Source: an uncultured bacterium
Lineage (GTDB): Bacteria; Chloroflexota; Anaerolineae; JACIWP01
DNA length: 7,671 nucleotides
Reading direction: 5' to 3'
NCBI GenBank assembly: GCA_903872005.1
Contig: CAIQJD010000133.1
Coordinates: forward strand, 1-7,671
Part shown: piece after piece, positions 6,445-7,671 of the stretch
Numbering within the stretch: the first letter of the stretch is position 1
Layout: every line of letters begins with the position of its first letter
Program-made: the position numbers and the translations under genes
The notes under the pieces: generated by a model
What the model was told of the DNA's origin: nothing
Databases searched by the model: none
The model's input: only the letters and a program-made list of their open reading frames with translations

Positions 6445-7671
6445 TCAATGCTTTCTCTCGCGCGCCTCGGCCGCGGCCAGGATCTCGGCGATGCGCTCGG
6501 CCGCGCCGGCCGGCAGGGCCGGCGGCTCATGCTCGGCCAGGATGCGCTCCAGGCGCTGGCGGATGCGCGCCTCGACGGTCGCCCCGCCGGCTTCGGCCCA
6601 CGTCACCCGGGGTTGACGGTCAAAGAGGCGCGGCGTCCAGATTTCGCGCCGGCAGAGCCGGCTCGTCTCCTCTTCGGCCAGAAATTGCCCGCCCGGCCCG
6701 ACCCGCTCGATCTGCTCCAGCATCAGCGTCGCGTCGCTCACCTCGACGCCGCGCAAGATGCGCCGCGTCATGGCGATGATCTCGTCGCACAAGACCAGCG
6801 CCTCCAGGGAGCCGATGTCGGCGCAATCGAGGAAGCCGGCGTCGTGCGCCAGCGTCGCCCCGCTCAGGCCGGCCAGGATTGCCTGAGTGGTATACTCGAC
6901 GGCCGCCTGGACGTCAAGTTGCTTGGCCTCGGATGCGCCGGCCGTCCCCATGCACGGCAGGCCCAGGTAGCGCGACAGGTCGGCCATGGCCGCGCTGTAC
7001 AGGCTCATCTCCGGCGCGCCATAGGCCGGCCGCGCCGTGCGTAAATCCATCGCGCCGGGGACGCCGCCCAGGCAGACCGGCGCGCCGCGCTTCTTGAGCT
7101 GCAAGATCGCCAGACCGCTCAGGGAGACCATCAGATAGATGACCAGCACGCCGGCGCCGGTGATCGGGCCGGTCGAGCCGGCCGTCGCTCCGCCCAGATA
7201 GACGACCGGCAGATCGTGCTCGACGGCCCACAACAGGCACGCCAGGTCGGCGTCGGTGTGCATCAAGGGCGCTTGCGAGCTGGCGAAGAAGGCCAGGGAC
7301 GGCCGGCGGCGCAGGGCCGCTTCCCCGCCGGCGCCGGCCGCGGCTATCGCGTAGATGTCGGCCAGTTGCGCCGGCGCGTAGGCCCAGGTCAGGATCGGCT
7401 TGCCGCTATTGGCGAGCATCTCGGCGAATTCGTAGACCGGGGCCAGGGCCGGCGTCACGTCGTCCAGCAGCGCCAGGGACATGACGTAGTCTATCTGCGT
7501 CAGGGCGTCGCAGACGCGCGCCGTCCGGCCGGCGTCGCCGCGCCGGGCCTTGCGCCGCTGGCCGGTCGCCGGGTCGAGGAAATAGGTGCAGGTGGGGCCG
7601 GGGCCGAAGTAGGTCTGGCCGGGGAAGACCTGCAGGGGCGGCGCGTCGGCGCGGCCCCAGAGCGCGAAGCC
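6445..7671 (-). CDS. Trimethylamine methyltransferase (MttB) family protein, 5' end missing
   Basis: The frame is open from the right window edge to TGA at 6447-6445, giving 408 residues; by comparison with the complete paralogue at 2536-3963 about the first 85 are outside. Matching landmarks are VFPGQTYFGPGPTCTYFLDP (15-34), LMHTDADLA, YGAPEMSLYSAA, GTAGASEAKQLDVQAAVE, LAHDAGFLD, LVLCDEIIAM and VGPGGQFLAEEE, ending with an Ala/Glu-rich tail and ERKH. No in-frame TAG is present, so it is also a non-pyrrolysine type. Its GASEAKQLD segment is closer to what I recall as the family pattern than the paralogue's GHSDSCAMD, so the two probably differ in substrate. Its stop is one base from the AOR start, which points to joint function. 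The internal ATG at 7482 is not the start, since homology continues upstream of it. Confidence 0.88.
   Translation of the reverse strand, partial: GFALWGRADAPPLQVFPGQTYFGPGPTCTYFLDPATGQRRKARRGDAGRTARVCDALTQIDYVMSLALLDDVTPALAPVYEFAEMLANSGKPILTWAYAPAQLADIYAIAAAGAGGEAALRRRPSLAFFASSQAPLMHTDADLACLLWAVEHDLPVVYLGGATAGSTGPITGAGVLVIYLMVSLSGLAILQLKKRGAPVCLGGVPGAMDLRTARPAYGAPEMSLYSAAMADLSRYLGLPCMGTAGASEAKQLDVQAAVEYTTQAILAGLSGATLAHDAGFLDCADIGSLEALVLCDEIIAMTRRILRGVEVSDATLMLEQIERVGPGGQFLAEEETSRLCRREIWTPRLFDRQPRVTWAEAGGATVEARIRQRLERILAEHEPPALPAGAAERIAEILAAAEARERKH

Noticed and set aside
4056..6779. Very long open frame (about 900 codons) on the plus strand
   Set aside because: It lies opposite the acetyltransferase, AOR and MttB-family genes, which have clear family motifs. 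Its product is low-complexity, rich in Arg, Ala, Gly and His, with no recognisable domain. It is a by-product of GC-rich codon use.
1..7671. CRISPR array, tRNA, integrase or transposase
   Set aside because: Looked for on both strands. The only repeats are three dispersed hairpins and the GCCGGC hexamer, with no spacers, tRNA folds or transposase motifs.

Overview
The window is GC-rich bacterial DNA, and every gene I can support reads on the minus strand, so transcription runs from the right end to the left. Three things suggest a Chloroflexota genome, probably in the Anaerolineae group: the Thr/Pro-rich TPTP-type linker behind a lipoprotein signal, the short dispersed hairpins with an ACCTG(C/T)G(G/A)GGT-type core, and multiple MttB-family paralogues. 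This is an inference from style; there is no rRNA or marker gene here.

Right part (7671 to about 4530): the 3' portion of an MttB-family (trimethylamine methyltransferase-like, no pyrrolysine) gene is followed after a single base by a complete tungsten-type aldehyde:ferredoxin oxidoreductase (AOR) gene starting with GTG. The AOR stop codon lies inside a perfect 18-bp hairpin. Middle (4529 to 2536): a GNAT acetyltransferase, then a second, complete MttB-family gene, with a hairpin just after its stop. The two MttB paralogues are clearly diverged. Together with the AOR they suggest a corrinoid-dependent demethylation and aldehyde-oxidation locus for methylated amines or related compounds. No corrinoid protein or reductive activase is visible here.

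Left part (2462 to 1782): a UPF0175-type antitoxin gene has its own good sigma-70 promoter with an overlapping palindrome. It is followed with an ATGA overlap by a DUF3368 (PIN-like) toxin gene wrecked by an internal deletion and frameshift, and then by a hairpin with a U-tract. Far left (1754 to 1): a consensus sigma-70 promoter (TTGACA, 17 bp, TATAAT) drives a large secreted lipoprotein. Its glycosidase-like TIM barrel appears to be split by an inserted DNRLRE beta-sandwich domain, and the gene runs off the left edge.

Two patterns run across the genes. Three related hairpins each sit at the end of a gene. The palindromic hexamer GCCGGC is strikingly over-abundant: about 85 copies by hand count, where roughly 10 would be expected from base composition. 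No tRNA, rRNA, CRISPR array, insertion sequence or integrase was seen.
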